Below are positions 1 through 7,105 of a DNA stretch of 41,630 nucleotides, piece after piece. Below the pieces are notes generated by a model. That model was not told the DNA's origin, did no database searches, and was given only the letters and a program-made list of their open reading frames with translations. Origin of the DNA: Pseudomonas tumuqii (GTDB lineage Bacteria > Pseudomonadota > Gammaproteobacteria > Pseudomonadales > Pseudomonadaceae); the NCBI RefSeq assembly GCF_013184545.1, contig NZ_JAAOJA010000024.1:1-41630 (forward strand), written 5' to 3'. Position 1 is the first letter of the stretch. Every line of letters starts with the position of its first letter. The translations under genes and the position numbers were made by a program.

Positions 1-180
1 GCCGAGCTGGCCGCTGTTGCCTCGATCCTCGGTCGCCTGCCGACCGTTGAGGAATACATGGTCTACGCGAAGGAAATCGACACCATGGCAGCGGACGTAT
101 ACCGCTACCTGAGTTTCGATCAGATCGCCGAGTTCCGTGAAGCGGCAGCGAACGCCAACATCCCGGTCGTGCAAGCCTAA
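1..180 (+). CDS. acnB: Aconitate hydratase B, C-terminal 59 residues (5' truncated by window)
   Basis: Open from the first base in frame 1 to a TAA at 178-180. The peptide (ELAAVASILGRLPTVEEYM..., ending ANANIPVVQA) looks like the extreme C-terminus of bacterial aconitase B, the [4Fe-4S] TCA-cycle enzyme interconverting citrate and isocitrate. The catalytic and cluster-binding parts lie outside the window. An intrinsic terminator follows within 25 bases. As I recall it, acnB also lies next to nasS-nasT in P. aeruginosa, which supports the call. Identity rests on tail similarity and context only. Confidence 0.85.
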   Translation, partial: AELAAVASILGRLPTVEEYMVYAKEIDTMAADVYRYLSFDQIAEFREAAANANIPVVQA

Positions 181-201
181 ACGTAACCCCGCGTGAAGAA
201 G

Positions 202-231
202 AGCCCCGCCCAGTGCGGGGCTTTTTCTTTT
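202..231 (+). terminator. Intrinsic terminator of acnB
   Basis: Perfect 8-bp stem AGCCCCGC (202-209) / GCGGGGCT (215-222) with a 5-base loop, followed by TTTTTCTTTT. It begins 21 bases after the acnB stop. Confidence 0.93.
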
Positions 232-315
232 CTGAAGCGCTTGCAGGTGAATGTCCAGCAGCTACCTTTTCAATAGGAATATCAGCGGACGCATTTACAG
301 CATCAGGAGAAATTC

Positions 316-525
316 ATGAAAAACTGGCTAATCGCGGCTCTGTGCGCCTTCACCCTGGCAGGCTGCAGCAGCGAATACATCATCACCACCACCGATGGCC
401 AGATGTTGACCAGCGATGGCAAGCCCCAGCTGGATAAAGACACCGGCATGATCGAGTTCACCGACAGCGAGGGCCGCAAGCAGCAGATCCCACAAAGCAA
501 CGTCAAACAGATGCTCGAGCGCTGA
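316..525 (+). CDS. Small DUF903 (YgdI/YgdR-like) lipoprotein
   Basis: A 69-residue protein. Signal peptide MKNWLIAALCAFTLAGC ends in an LAGC lipobox, so it should be lipidated at Cys17 and anchored in the envelope. The mature part (SSEYIITTTDGQMLTSDGKPQLD...IEFTDSEGRKQQIPQSNVKQMLER) has the small beta-rich pattern of the YgdI/YgdR family, whose function is unknown. Start ATG at 316 follows AGGAGA at 305-310. It is monocistronic: the acnB terminator lies upstream and a non-coding, repeat-bearing stretch downstream. Confidence 0.9.
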   Translation: MKNWLIAALCAFTLAGCSSEYIITTTDGQMLTSDGKPQLDKDTGMIEFTDSEGRKQQIPQSNVKQMLER

Positions 526-542
526 AGCGAGGCTTGCTCAAC

Positions 543-620
543 GCTTGTGAAAATATCGAGCGCAGCCCCAGCAGCGTGCGCTTGAGGGTGGTCGTTGTAG
601 GCGAACGTTTTTTCACCACC
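543..620. repeat. MITE-like repeat, copy 1
   Basis: Intergenic 78-bp element opening GCTTGTGAAAATATCGAG and closing near TTTTTTCACCACC; the ends are imperfect inverted repeats of each other (TGTGAAAA / TTTTTTCAC). The opening and central blocks recur at 6436-6507 and 21550-21666. It lies in the 297-base gap between the lipoprotein gene and nasS; I see no gene in the rest of that gap (621-822). Confidence 0.6.
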
Positions 621-822
621 GTTCAGCTCTTCCACACCATTACCGTGCGCCACTCATGATTCCGCCGACACAGGTTGCGCACTGGCATACCACTTGCTTA
701 ATCCCAAGCAGCAGAGCCCTTCCAACGGCGGAATCGGCTTAATAGACAATGGTGTCGCTCCAATCGCTGAGTCATGCAGCCATTGGTGCGGCACCTTTTT
801 GTGTTGATCTGGGAAAAGCGCC

Positions 823-2034
823 ATGAGCGAGCATAAAAACAGCCGTATCGATACACAGGCATGGGCTGCCGGTAGCGATATACCGGAAAAGCGTGTGCTG
901 AACCTGGGTTTTATGGCCCTGACCGATGCCGCATCGGTGATTGTCGCCGCCACTCAGGGCTTCGCCGAGAAATATGGGTTAACCATCAACCTGCAACGCC
1001 AAGCATCTTGGGCTAGCCTGCGCGACAAACTGCTCAGCGGTGAACTCGATGCTGCACACAGCCTCTATGGCCTGATCTATGGCGTACAACTCGGCCTTGG
1101 CGGCGCGCCGGCCACCGACATGGCGGTGTTGATGGGCCTGAACCAAAACGGCCAGAGCATCAACCTGTCGCATGCCCTGCAATTCGCTGGCGTGACCACA
1201 AGCGACGCACTAAATCTGCGCGCGCACCAAAAGGGCGCAAGACTGACCTTCGCTCAGACCCTGCCCACCGGCACCCACGCCATGTGGCTTTATTACTGGC
1301 TGGCCAGTCAGGGCATTCACCCCCTTGAAGATGTCGACAGCGTGGTGGTGCCACCGCCACAAATGGTCGCTCACCTCAAAGCCCGGCGCATCGACGGTTT
1401 CTGCGCGGGCGAGCCTTGGTGCGCCCAGGCGGTCGATGAAAATCTCGGGTTTACCCTGGCCACGACCCAGTCGATCTGGCCGGATCACCCGGAAAAGGTG
1501 CTCGGCTGCACCCGCGCCTTTGTCGAGCAACATCCCAATACCGCCCGCGCCCTGGTGATGGCCGTATTGGAAGCCAGCCGTTTCATCGACGAAAATGAAG
1601 AAAACAAGCGCAGCACTGCGAAATTTCTCAGCGGCAGCGATTATGTCGATGCACCACTGAGCGCCATCCAGCCGCGTTTTCTCGGTCAGTATCAGGATGG
1701 TCTTGGCCATGCCTGGCTGGACCCGCACCCGCTGCGCTTTCACGCTGACGGCGCAGTCAACATGCCCTACATCTCCGATGGTATGTGGTTCATGACCCAG
1801 TTCCGCCGCTGGGGCCTGCTGCGTGACGATCCCGATTACCAGGGTATCGCCCGCCAAGTGCAACAGCTTGACCTCTACCGCCAAGCGGCGGAGGCTTTGA
1901 ATATCAGGGTACCGGCCGAACAGCGCAGCGCCACGCTGCTCGATGGCAAGACCTGGGATGGCTCAGATCCGGTGGGCTATGCCCGCAGCTTTACCCTCCA
2001 CGCCTTGGCCGACAGCGACGCTGTCGCCCTGTAA
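823..2034 (+). CDS. nasS: NasS, cytoplasmic nitrate/nitrite sensor (NrtA-like)
   Basis: A 403-residue protein of the NrtA/CmpA/NasS fold. It resembles NrtA at 7106-8494 (LGFMALTDAASVIVA..., QASWASLRDKLLSGELDAAH, VVPPPQMVAHLKARRIDGFCAGEPW) but has no signal peptide, so it should be cytoplasmic. In characterised NasS-NasT pairs (Azotobacter, Paracoccus, Pseudomonas), NasS binds nitrate or nitrite and, without ligand, sequesters NasT; ligand releases NasT. The gene lies 20 bases upstream of nasT, the usual arrangement. The ribosome site before ATG 823 is weak (GGGAAAAG). I found no GG-N10-GC promoter in front. Confidence 0.92.
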   Translation: MSEHKNSRIDTQAWAAGSDIPEKRVLNLGFMALTDAASVIVAATQGFAEKYGLTINLQRQASWASLRDKLLSGELDAAHSLYGLIYGVQLGLGGAPATDMAVLMGLNQNGQSINLSHALQFAGVTTSDALNLRAHQKGARLTFAQTLPTGTHAMWLYYWLASQGIHPLEDVDSVVVPPPQMVAHLKARRIDGFCAGEPWCAQAVDENLGFTLATTQSIWPDHPEKVLGCTRAFVEQHPNTARALVMAVLEASRFIDENEENKRSTAKFLSGSDYVDAPLSAIQPRFLGQYQDGLGHAWLDPHPLRFHADGAVNMPYISDGMWFMTQFRRWGLLRDDPDYQGIARQVQQLDLYRQAAEALNIRVPAEQRSATLLDGKTWDGSDPVGYARSFTLHALADSDAVAL

Positions 2035-2054
2035 TTGCCCAGAGAGCCACACCC

Positions 2055-2633
2055 ATGCTGCGCATCCTATTGATCAACGACACCCCGAAGAAGGTCGGTC
2101 GCCTGAAAGCCGCGCTGATCGAAGCCGGCTTCGAGGTGATAGACGAATCCGGGCTGACCATCGACCTGCCCGAACGCGTCGAGGCCGTACGCCCCGACGT
2201 GATCCTGATCGACACCGAATCCCCCAGCCGCGACGTGATGGAGCAAGTGGTCCTGGTCAGCCGCGACCAACCGCGTCCGATCGTCATGTTCACCGACGAA
2301 CACGACCCGGGGGTAATGCGCCAGGCCATTCAGTCCGGCGTCAGTGCCTATATCGTCGAAGGCATCCACGCCCAACGCCTGCAACCGATACTCGATGTAG
2401 CCATGGCCCGTTTCGAGAGTGATCAGGCGCTACGCGCACAGTTGCAGGCCCGCGACGCCCAGCTGGCCGAGCGCAAACGCATCGAACTGGCCAAAGGCCT
2501 GCTGATGAAGATGAAAAACTGCAACGAAGAAGAGGCCTACACCCTGATGCGCCGCCAAGCCATGAGCCGGCAGCAAAAACTGCTGCAGGTCGCCGAACAG
2601 ATCATCGCCATGCACGACATGCTCGGCGAGTAA
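2055..2633 (+). CDS. nasT: NasT, ANTAR-domain transcription antiterminator
   Basis: A 192-residue protein: an N-terminal receiver-like domain (MLRILLINDT..., DVILIDTESPSRD, about residues 1-120) and a C-terminal three-helix ANTAR domain (about 130-185; LAERKRIELAKGLLMKMKN, EEEAYTLMRRQAMSR, LLQVAEQII). ANTAR proteins bind paired hexaloop hairpins in leader RNA and prevent an overlapping terminator from forming. This window contains three leaders of that form (6967-7080, 31420-31507, 34947-35052), the obvious targets. The receiver lacks a clear switch lysine (SAYIVEG), as expected for a domain controlled by NasS binding rather than phosphorylation; that last point is inference. A GC hairpin follows. 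Confidence 0.95.
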   Translation: MLRILLINDTPKKVGRLKAALIEAGFEVIDESGLTIDLPERVEAVRPDVILIDTESPSRDVMEQVVLVSRDQPRPIVMFTDEHDPGVMRQAIQSGVSAYIVEGIHAQRLQPILDVAMARFESDQALRAQLQARDAQLAERKRIELAKGLLMKMKNCNEEEAYTLMRRQAMSRQQKLLQVAEQIIAMHDMLGE

Positions 2634-2657
2634 GCCGAGCACGAGCATCCATCTTGC

Positions 2658-2678
2658 GGCACCCGCCCCCCGGGTGCC
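2658..2678 (+). terminator. GC-rich hairpin after nasT
   Basis: Perfect 8-bp stem GGCACCCG / CGGGTGCC around a C5 loop, 25 bases after the nasT stop. There is no U-tract, so it may act as a 3' stabiliser or weak terminator rather than a classical intrinsic terminator. Confidence 0.45.
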
Positions 2679-2752
2679 TCGCTCTACGCCCCCTCAAAAA
2701 ATCCATGCACCATGCCGCCCATCGGCAAGCAGATCTCGATCAGCCAGCCGTC

Positions 2753-2774
2753 ATGAAACTGGTATGAAACTGGC
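2753..2774 (+). repeat. Short tandem duplication
   Basis: ATGAAACTGG occurs twice head to tail with an 11-base period, in the 254-base nasT to PL7-lyase gap. It is probably a replication-slippage duplication. Otherwise the gap shows only the hairpin at 2658-2678. Confidence 0.5.
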
Positions 2775-2887
2775 TTGATTGGCAGGCTACCGCAACTCAG
2801 GAACGAGCTTCAGCAGTTGCCACGCGGCAGTCTTTCGACTGCGAGGTATGAATCTCCTCGACCATTATCGGCAAGAGGACTCAAACC

Positions 2888-3988
2888 ATGTGCAACACCA
2901 CGAAATGCCTGCAACGGTTGAGCCTGCCGCCCGGCCGGTGCCAGATGGCGGCGCTGCTCGCCAGCCTGAGCATTCAACCGGTCGCCGCCGCGCTCGACCC
3001 GACCCTGCCGCCCGGCGGGAACTTCGCCCTGGAAAACTGGAATATCACCGTGCCGGCCGCCGCCGAACAGGGCCCCGCCGACATTCCCCTGACAGTTTCC
3101 CCGAGCGTTCTCAGCGGTCCATCCGGCTATTCCTCGGCATGGTTCTATACCGATACAGATGGTGCCATGACGTTCTGGACCCCCGTCAACGGCCTGGCCG
3201 GTGGCGGCTCGCCAAAACCACGCAGTGAATTGCGCGAGATGATCGAGCCCGGCAATTCGCGGGTGAACTGGCAGATCGGTGCAACGTCTATCCTCGAGGC
3301 TCAGCTGCGCGTTGCCCAGGTTCCAGGCGACGGCGTGGTGATCATCGGCCAAGTGCACGGCCTGGTGTTTCCACCTCTGGTACTGGTCTATTACCACTAT
3401 GACTTCGCCAGCCAGAGCGGCCAGGTCATCGCCAAACTGCAGACCCTGCCGACCCAGGGAACACCGTTCAACAAACAGGTGCTGGCCAGTGGCATCAAGC
3501 TGGGCCAGGCCTTCGTCTACCAGATCCAGATCGACGCGGGCGTGGCCTCCGTTCAGGTCAACAGCGGCCCAATCGCCGAGATGGCAATCGACCCCGCCTG
3601 GGATGAGGATACCTTCTACTTCAAGGCCGGCGCGTACTTGCACAGCGCCAGCGACGATCCCGACGAAGGCGCTCGGGTCAAGTTCTACCGCCTGGCGACC
3701 AGCCACCCAGCCGCCGGCCTCGCCATCACCAGCAAGGCCGCGCTGCCAAATGCTCGGGTCGGACAGCCCTATCTGAACACTCTGCAAGCCGAAGGCGGTC
3801 TAGGTGGAAGCACCTGGAGCCTGGTCAGCGGTCATCCACCCGGTGGCCTGAGCCTCAGCCCGAACGGCGAACTCGCGGGCATTGCCGACGCCGATCAAGC
3901 ATCGACGCTGCATAGCTTCATGGCCCGAGTACGCGATGCCAACGGCAACAACCTGGCCAAGAGCTTTGCCATCCTGGTACAGCCCTGA
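2888..3988 (+). CDS. Secreted PL7 alginate lyase with C-terminal Ig-like domain
   Basis: A 366-residue protein. An N-terminal export signal ends near QPVAAA. The polysaccharide lyase family 7 domain (about residues 40-270) shows the three family signatures: RSELREM, QVH (the catalytic QIH/QVH motif), and YFKAGAYLHS. These line the cleft that performs beta-elimination on alginate. After the lyase domain comes a He_PIG/cadherin-like segment (about 275-366: ALPNARVGQPYLNTLQAEGG...WSLVSGHPPGGLSLSPNGELAG). ATG 2888 has GAGGA 7 bases upstream. It is likely periplasmic or secreted. A gene for a PL7-like protein follows nasT in P. aeruginosa as I recall it. A second, leaderless PL7 gene lies at 10592. 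Confidence 0.88.
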   Translation: MCNTTKCLQRLSLPPGRCQMAALLASLSIQPVAAALDPTLPPGGNFALENWNITVPAAAEQGPADIPLTVSPSVLSGPSGYSSAWFYTDTDGAMTFWTPVNGLAGGGSPKPRSELREMIEPGNSRVNWQIGATSILEAQLRVAQVPGDGVVIIGQVHGLVFPPLVLVYYHYDFASQSGQVIAKLQTLPTQGTPFNKQVLASGIKLGQAFVYQIQIDAGVASVQVNSGPIAEMAIDPAWDEDTFYFKAGAYLHSASDDPDEGARVKFYRLATSHPAAGLAITSKAALPNARVGQPYLNTLQAEGGLGGSTWSLVSGHPPGGLSLSPNGELAGIADADQASTLHSFMARVRDANGNNLAKSFAILVQP

Positions 3989-4125
3989 GCGGCATGCCTG
4001 CACCCATGCACCGCCTGCGGAGCCAGCCTCGACAAGCTCATGCGGGCGGCGTATGTTGCCACCTGGCCACCGCAGTGGCCAACGTCGCTCGGACGGTTCC
4101 GGGCGCTTACGTTTCCGAGGAAAGC

Positions 4126-5367
4126 ATGGCTGACCAAGCTTCGCGCCGCTTTGCGCGCATCGATCGACTCCCGCCTTACGTATTCAACATCACGGCCGAA
4201 CTGAAGATGGCCGCCCGCCGCCGTGGCGAGGACATCATCGACTTCAGCATGGGTAACCCCGACGGACCAACACCGCCGCATATCGTCGAGAAGCTGGTGC
4301 AGGTCGCCCAGCGCGAAGATACCCATGGCTACTCCACGTCGCGTGGCATCCCGCGTCTGCGCCGCGCCATCTCGCGCTGGTACCAGGATCGCTACCAGGT
4401 CGAGATCGACCCGGAAAGCGAAGCCATCGTCACCATCGGCTCCAAAGAAGGCCTGGCGCACCTGATGCTCGCCACCCTGGACCACGGCGACACCGTGCTG
4501 GTGCCCAACCCCAGCTACCCGATCCACATCTATGGCGCAGTGATTGCCGGCGCCCAGGTGCGCTCGGTGCCGTTGGTACCCGGCGTGGACTTCTTTGCCG
4601 AACTGGAACGGGCTATTCGCGAGTCGATCCCCAAGCCGAAGATGATGATCCTCGGCTTCCCTTCCAACCCCACTGCCCAGTGCGTGGAGCTGGACTTCTT
4701 CGAGCGCGTGGTGGCCCTGGCCAAGCAGTATGACGTGCTGGTGATTCATGACCTGGCCTATGCCGATATCGTCTATGACGGCTGGAAGGCTCCGTCGATC
4801 ATGCAGGTACCGGGAGCCAAGGACATTGCCGTGGAGTTCTTCACCCTGTCGAAGAGCTACAACATGGCCGGCTGGCGCATCGGCTTCATGGTTGGCAACA
4901 AGGAGCTGGTCAACGCCCTGGCGCGGATCAAGAGCTACCACGACTACGGCACCTTCACGCCGCTGCAAGTCGCCGCCATCGCGGCGCTGGAGGGCGACCA
5001 GCAGTGCGTGCGCGATATTGCCGAACAATATCGCCAGCGCCGCAATGTGCTGGTCAAAGGGCTGCACGAGATCGGCTGGATGGTGGTGAACCCGAAAGCC
5101 TCGATGTACGTCTGGGCCAAGATTCCCGAAGCCTACGCGGGACTTGGCTCGTTGGAGTTCGCCAAGAAACTGCTGCTGGATGCCAAGGTGTGCGTGTCAC
5201 CCGGCGTCGGCTTTGGCGATTATGGCGATGACCATGTGCGCTTTGCCCTGATCGAGAACCAGGATCGCATTCGCCAGGCCGTACGCGGGATCAAGGCGAT
5301 GTTCCGGGCCGACGGCTTGATTCAAGCGCCAGTGCCGAGCAAACCGCGCAAGGCCCCACCTAGCTAA
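4126..5367 (+). CDS. alaC: AlaC-type alanine/glutamate aminotransferase
   Basis: A 413-residue class I/II PLP aminotransferase. The PLP-lysine is K243 in LSKSYNMAGWRIGF. Other fold motifs are YSTSRGIPRLR, NPSYPIH, GFPSNPTAQ and HDLAYADIVYDG. Length and motifs fit the AlaC/YfdZ group, which makes alanine from pyruvate with glutamate as amino donor. I start at ATG 4126, behind CGAGGAAAG, rather than at the in-frame ATG 3994, whose extra 44 residues do not resemble the family. The gene stands alone and faces the lipoprotein gene at 5442-5834. Substrate specificity is inferred. Confidence 0.88.
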   Translation: MADQASRRFARIDRLPPYVFNITAELKMAARRRGEDIIDFSMGNPDGPTPPHIVEKLVQVAQREDTHGYSTSRGIPRLRRAISRWYQDRYQVEIDPESEAIVTIGSKEGLAHLMLATLDHGDTVLVPNPSYPIHIYGAVIAGAQVRSVPLVPGVDFFAELERAIRESIPKPKMMILGFPSNPTAQCVELDFFERVVALAKQYDVLVIHDLAYADIVYDGWKAPSIMQVPGAKDIAVEFFTLSKSYNMAGWRIGFMVGNKELVNALARIKSYHDYGTFTPLQVAAIAALEGDQQCVRDIAEQYRQRRNVLVKGLHEIGWMVVNPKASMYVWAKIPEAYAGLGSLEFAKKLLLDAKVCVSPGVGFGDYGDDHVRFALIENQDRIRQAVRGIKAMFRADGLIQAPVPSKPRKAPPS

Positions 5368-5386
5368 GCACGCTGTCACCTTGGGC

Positions 5387-5419
5387 GCGTGCTCGCAAAA
5401 CGCTTTTCCGCGAGCACGC
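5387..5419. terminator. Hairpin between convergent genes
   Basis: Perfect 10-bp inverted repeat GCGTGCTCGC / GCGAGCACGC, extendable by AAAA/TTTT in the loop, between alaC and the convergent lipoprotein gene. Neither strand has a U-tract after it. Its position suggests a shared transcript end. Confidence 0.4.
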
Positions 5420-5441
5420 ACCTGGCAAACCCGCCTGCGCA

Positions 5442-5834
5442 TCACCCCGAATAATCCAGCACCGTCCACACCCGTGTCAGCTCATTGCCAATCACACAGC
5501 CGGCATCGCCCAGTTGCTGGTTGTCGTGCAGCGCCATCAGGGTGGTGCCGCCGTCCGCATCATCGGCGCGCTCGGTCAGCCATTGCACCCGGCCGCAGTT
5601 GGCCGTTTCGATCACATAGCTGGCGGCAACTGCAGAATGCTGACTCGGCAGCTTGATCACATCCACCACGGTGCCACGCTCCTCCACCCGCTTGCCATCC
5701 GAGACCAGCACCGCCCATGCCTGGCTGTTTTCAATCACCAGATAAGAGCCGTTGGCCTTGGGTTGCTCGACCTGCGGCTGGGCACAGCCTGCCAGCAGCC
5801 CCAACAGCACAATTGTCATCAGCATCTGTTGCAT
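5442..5834 (-). CDS. Hypothetical lipoprotein
   Basis: A 130-residue protein. Signal peptide MQQMLMTIVLLGLLAGC has an LAGC lipobox. The mature domain (SYLVIENSQAWAVLVSDGKRVEERGTVVDVIKLPSQ...IETANCGRVQWLTE...) looks like a small beta-rich envelope domain with three further cysteines. I do not recognise a family. GAGGAGC lies 9 bases before the ATG at 5834. It is divergent from the gene at 6048; the 213-base gap holds the LexA-type box, which could affect both. Confidence 0.75.
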   Translation of the reverse strand: MQQMLMTIVLLGLLAGCAQPQVEQPKANGSYLVIENSQAWAVLVSDGKRVEERGTVVDVIKLPSQHSAVAASYVIETANCGRVQWLTERADDADGGTTLMALHDNQQLGDAGCVIGNELTRVWTVLDYSG

Positions 5835-5930
5835 TACTAGTTGCTCCTCTGCAGTCCCGACGGTCAGTGGCTGTGCAAGCGACTGGCGAGGGGTGATCGA
5901 GTGAATACCCAGAAGGGTCTGGCTTTACTA

Positions 5931-5959
5931 TTGTCGAATACTGTTTATTTGTACAGTAT
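5931..5959 (+). promoter_or_regulatory. LexA (SOS) box overlapping a sigma-70-like promoter
   Basis: CTGTTTATTTGTACAG at 5941-5956 fits CTG-N10-CAG exactly, and the arms extend to ATACTGT / ACAGTAT (5938-5944, 5953-5959). A possible -35 TTGTCG (5931-5936) and -10 CAGTAT (5954-5959) are 17 bases apart, so LexA would cover the -10. It lies 92 bases before the gene at 6048. Confidence 0.75.
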
Positions 5960-6047
5960 TTTTCGACTATCCTTGTTGTAGCTATCTCGCCAGGTCTGCT
6001 GGACACGGACACCTGGCCAATCCACCGCGTTAATCGGGAGCACAACG

Positions 6048-6413
6048 ATGCTGGACGTCTTGCAACTGAAACACAGCGTGAACCGGATGCACCTGGACAA
6101 AGTTCGCGCCACCGTCGCCGAACTGCACCTGGAGGGCATCGTCACCGAGGGCCGAACCCCTTTCACCCGCGTGCACTTCAACACCTGCTTCGCCGAAATC
6201 GAGGCACTGCTGCAACGCGCCGGCTATCACAAGCAGCTCGACGTGGTGGGCTATCAGGGCCTTGCCTACGCCATGTTCGACCCGGCGCGCTGGGATGCGG
6301 TCGATGTACTGAAGTGGCTCAAGGAGTTTGTCGAGGAGGCGCAGATGAAGCCTGCCGTTCGTAAACCGCAGCGTCATGACAGCACAGGCGCGAGCACACA
6401 GGCTGCGGTGTAG
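6048..6413 (+). CDS. Small conserved protein, probably SOS-induced
   Basis: A 121-residue soluble protein (MLDVLQLKHSVNRMHLDKVRATVAELHLEG...TRVHFNTCFAEIEALLQRAGY...GLAYAMFDPARWDAVDVLKWLKEFVEEAQ) with no signal or membrane segment and a low-complexity tail rich in Ser/Thr/Ala. I recognise no catalytic motif. GGGAGC precedes ATG 6048. The upstream LexA-type box is the main clue: P. aeruginosa is known to have small uncharacterised genes in its SOS regulon, and this may be one, but I cannot confirm homology. It is monocistronic. Confidence 0.78.
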   Translation: MLDVLQLKHSVNRMHLDKVRATVAELHLEGIVTEGRTPFTRVHFNTCFAEIEALLQRAGYHKQLDVVGYQGLAYAMFDPARWDAVDVLKWLKEFVEEAQMKPAVRKPQRHDSTGASTQAAV

Positions 6414-6435
6414 TGCGCAGTGCCGTAATGCTCGG

Positions 6436-6507
6436 GCGGTGAAACTATCGAGTGCAACGCCGCAGCGGGCGCTTGGAGGGCGCTGTAGGTGGGCGATTTT
6501 CACAAGC
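6436..6507. repeat. MITE-like repeat, copy 2
   Basis: A 72-bp element, GCGGTGAAACTATCGAG... to ...GATTTTCACAAGC, with a central CGCAGCGGGCG block. Its end is the reverse complement of the opening GCTTGTGAAAAT of copy 1, as expected for terminal inverted repeats. Confidence 0.6.
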
Positions 6508-6900
6508 TCTCGATCCAGCGCCAAGCTCGGCCCTTCAAGAGCAGCAAACACCGCCACCCGGGGCCTTGGCCGCGAACCGGCGGCCGAGCCAATATCCATT
6601 CGCGGACTAGCCCCCTCCCACAAGGCGCCCGTTCCCGACAACCGTAGATAACGGACAAGCCTCCACCACGCCTTTAACGCTGCTGACCAGGGCGCGTGAA
6701 AAACGAACCAAAAGCGCTCATTGCTCCTTCAGTGCGCCCGCCATTGGATCAAAATCCTGCAAACAGGCAGACACCCTTACCGTTTGGTCTTCAGCGAGCG
6801 CTGAATTTATAAACTATATTATGAGTTAACTATTAGCTTTAACTATCTAATATATAAATATTAATAATCAGCATTCTAGAACCAGTCGAGGCGCCGCAAC
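6508..6900. other. Non-coding region with AT-rich block upstream of nrtA promoter
   Basis: No plausible gene. From about 6806 to 6878 the composition drops sharply to A/T (TTTATAAACTATATTATGAG through TATAAATATTAATAATCAGC). In front of a sigma-54 promoter such a block is a reasonable place for DNA bending (IHF) or a remote activator site, but I cannot point to a convincing NtrC or IHF consensus. Confidence 0.5.
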
Positions 6901-6930
6901 AGCGACGGGCGAGCCACCACGCCCGTCGCT
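6901..6930. other. Perfect 11-bp inverted repeat just upstream of nrtA promoter
   Basis: AGCGACGGGCG / CGCCCGTCGCT with an 8-base loop. It ends 11 bases before the -24 GG, so it is not in the nrtA transcript. It could end upstream transcription, though no U-tract follows. Confidence 0.45.
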
Positions 6931-6939
6931 TCAGCAAAC

Positions 6940-6957
6940 CTGGCAAGCCCTTTGCTT
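6940..6957 (+). promoter_or_regulatory. Sigma-54 promoter of nrtABC
   Basis: CTGGCAAGCCCTTTGCTT has GG (6942-6943), exactly 10 bases, then GC (6954-6955), close to TGGCAC-N5-TTGCW. Transcription should begin near 6967. In pseudomonads this class of promoter for nitrogen genes is driven by NtrC. Confidence 0.88.
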
Positions 6958-6966
6958 ATATCCCGT

Positions 6967-7080
6967 CAAGACCTAACACCCGTCTTCGGATCGCCAACGG
7001 CGGTGATCGAGACGAATAGACAAAGACGTCAAAGGCACCCTGCCCTAGCTGGCAGAGTTGTCCATTGACGTCTTTTTTTT
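6967..7080 (+). promoter_or_regulatory. ANTAR (NasT-responsive) leader of nrtABC with attenuator
   Basis: P1 is a 7-bp stem (6989-6995 / 7002-7008) with hexaloop AACGGC (6996-7001); an outer CGTCT/AGACG can extend it. P2 is a 3-bp stem GAC (7019-7021) / GTC (7028-7030) with hexaloop AAAGAC (7022-7027). Both loops have A at position 1 and G at 4, the ANTAR recognition residues. The P2 loop and 3' strand are also the 5' arm of the terminator at 7022-7080, so NasT bound to P1-P2 should block termination. Confidence 0.88.
7022..7080 (+). terminator. Attenuator terminator in the nrt leader
   Basis: AAAGACGTCAA (7022-7032) pairs perfectly with TTGACGTCTTT (7065-7075), enclosing a second hairpin CTGCC/GGCAG (7040-7044 / 7051-7055). 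A run of eight T ends at 7080. It lies upstream of the nrtA start, so it must be read through for expression. Confidence 0.9.
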
Positions 7081-7105
7081 CGTTTCCGAGAACTGAGGAA
7101 CCACC

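Noticed and set aside
778..822. Possible sigma-54 promoter in front of nasS (GGCACCTTTTTGTG)
   Set aside because: GG is followed after 10 bases by TG, not GC, and it lies too close to the start codon for a normal leader.
3994..4125. N-terminal extension of the alaC reading frame
   Set aside because: The added 44 residues are Arg/His/Pro-rich and unlike aminotransferases; a better ribosome site lies before ATG 4126.
6970..6987. AAGAC/GTCTT hairpin ahead of P1 in the nrt leader, considered as an ANTAR hairpin
   Set aside because: Its loop has nine bases and no A1/G4 pattern; the two hexaloop hairpins downstream fit the motif and match the other leaders.
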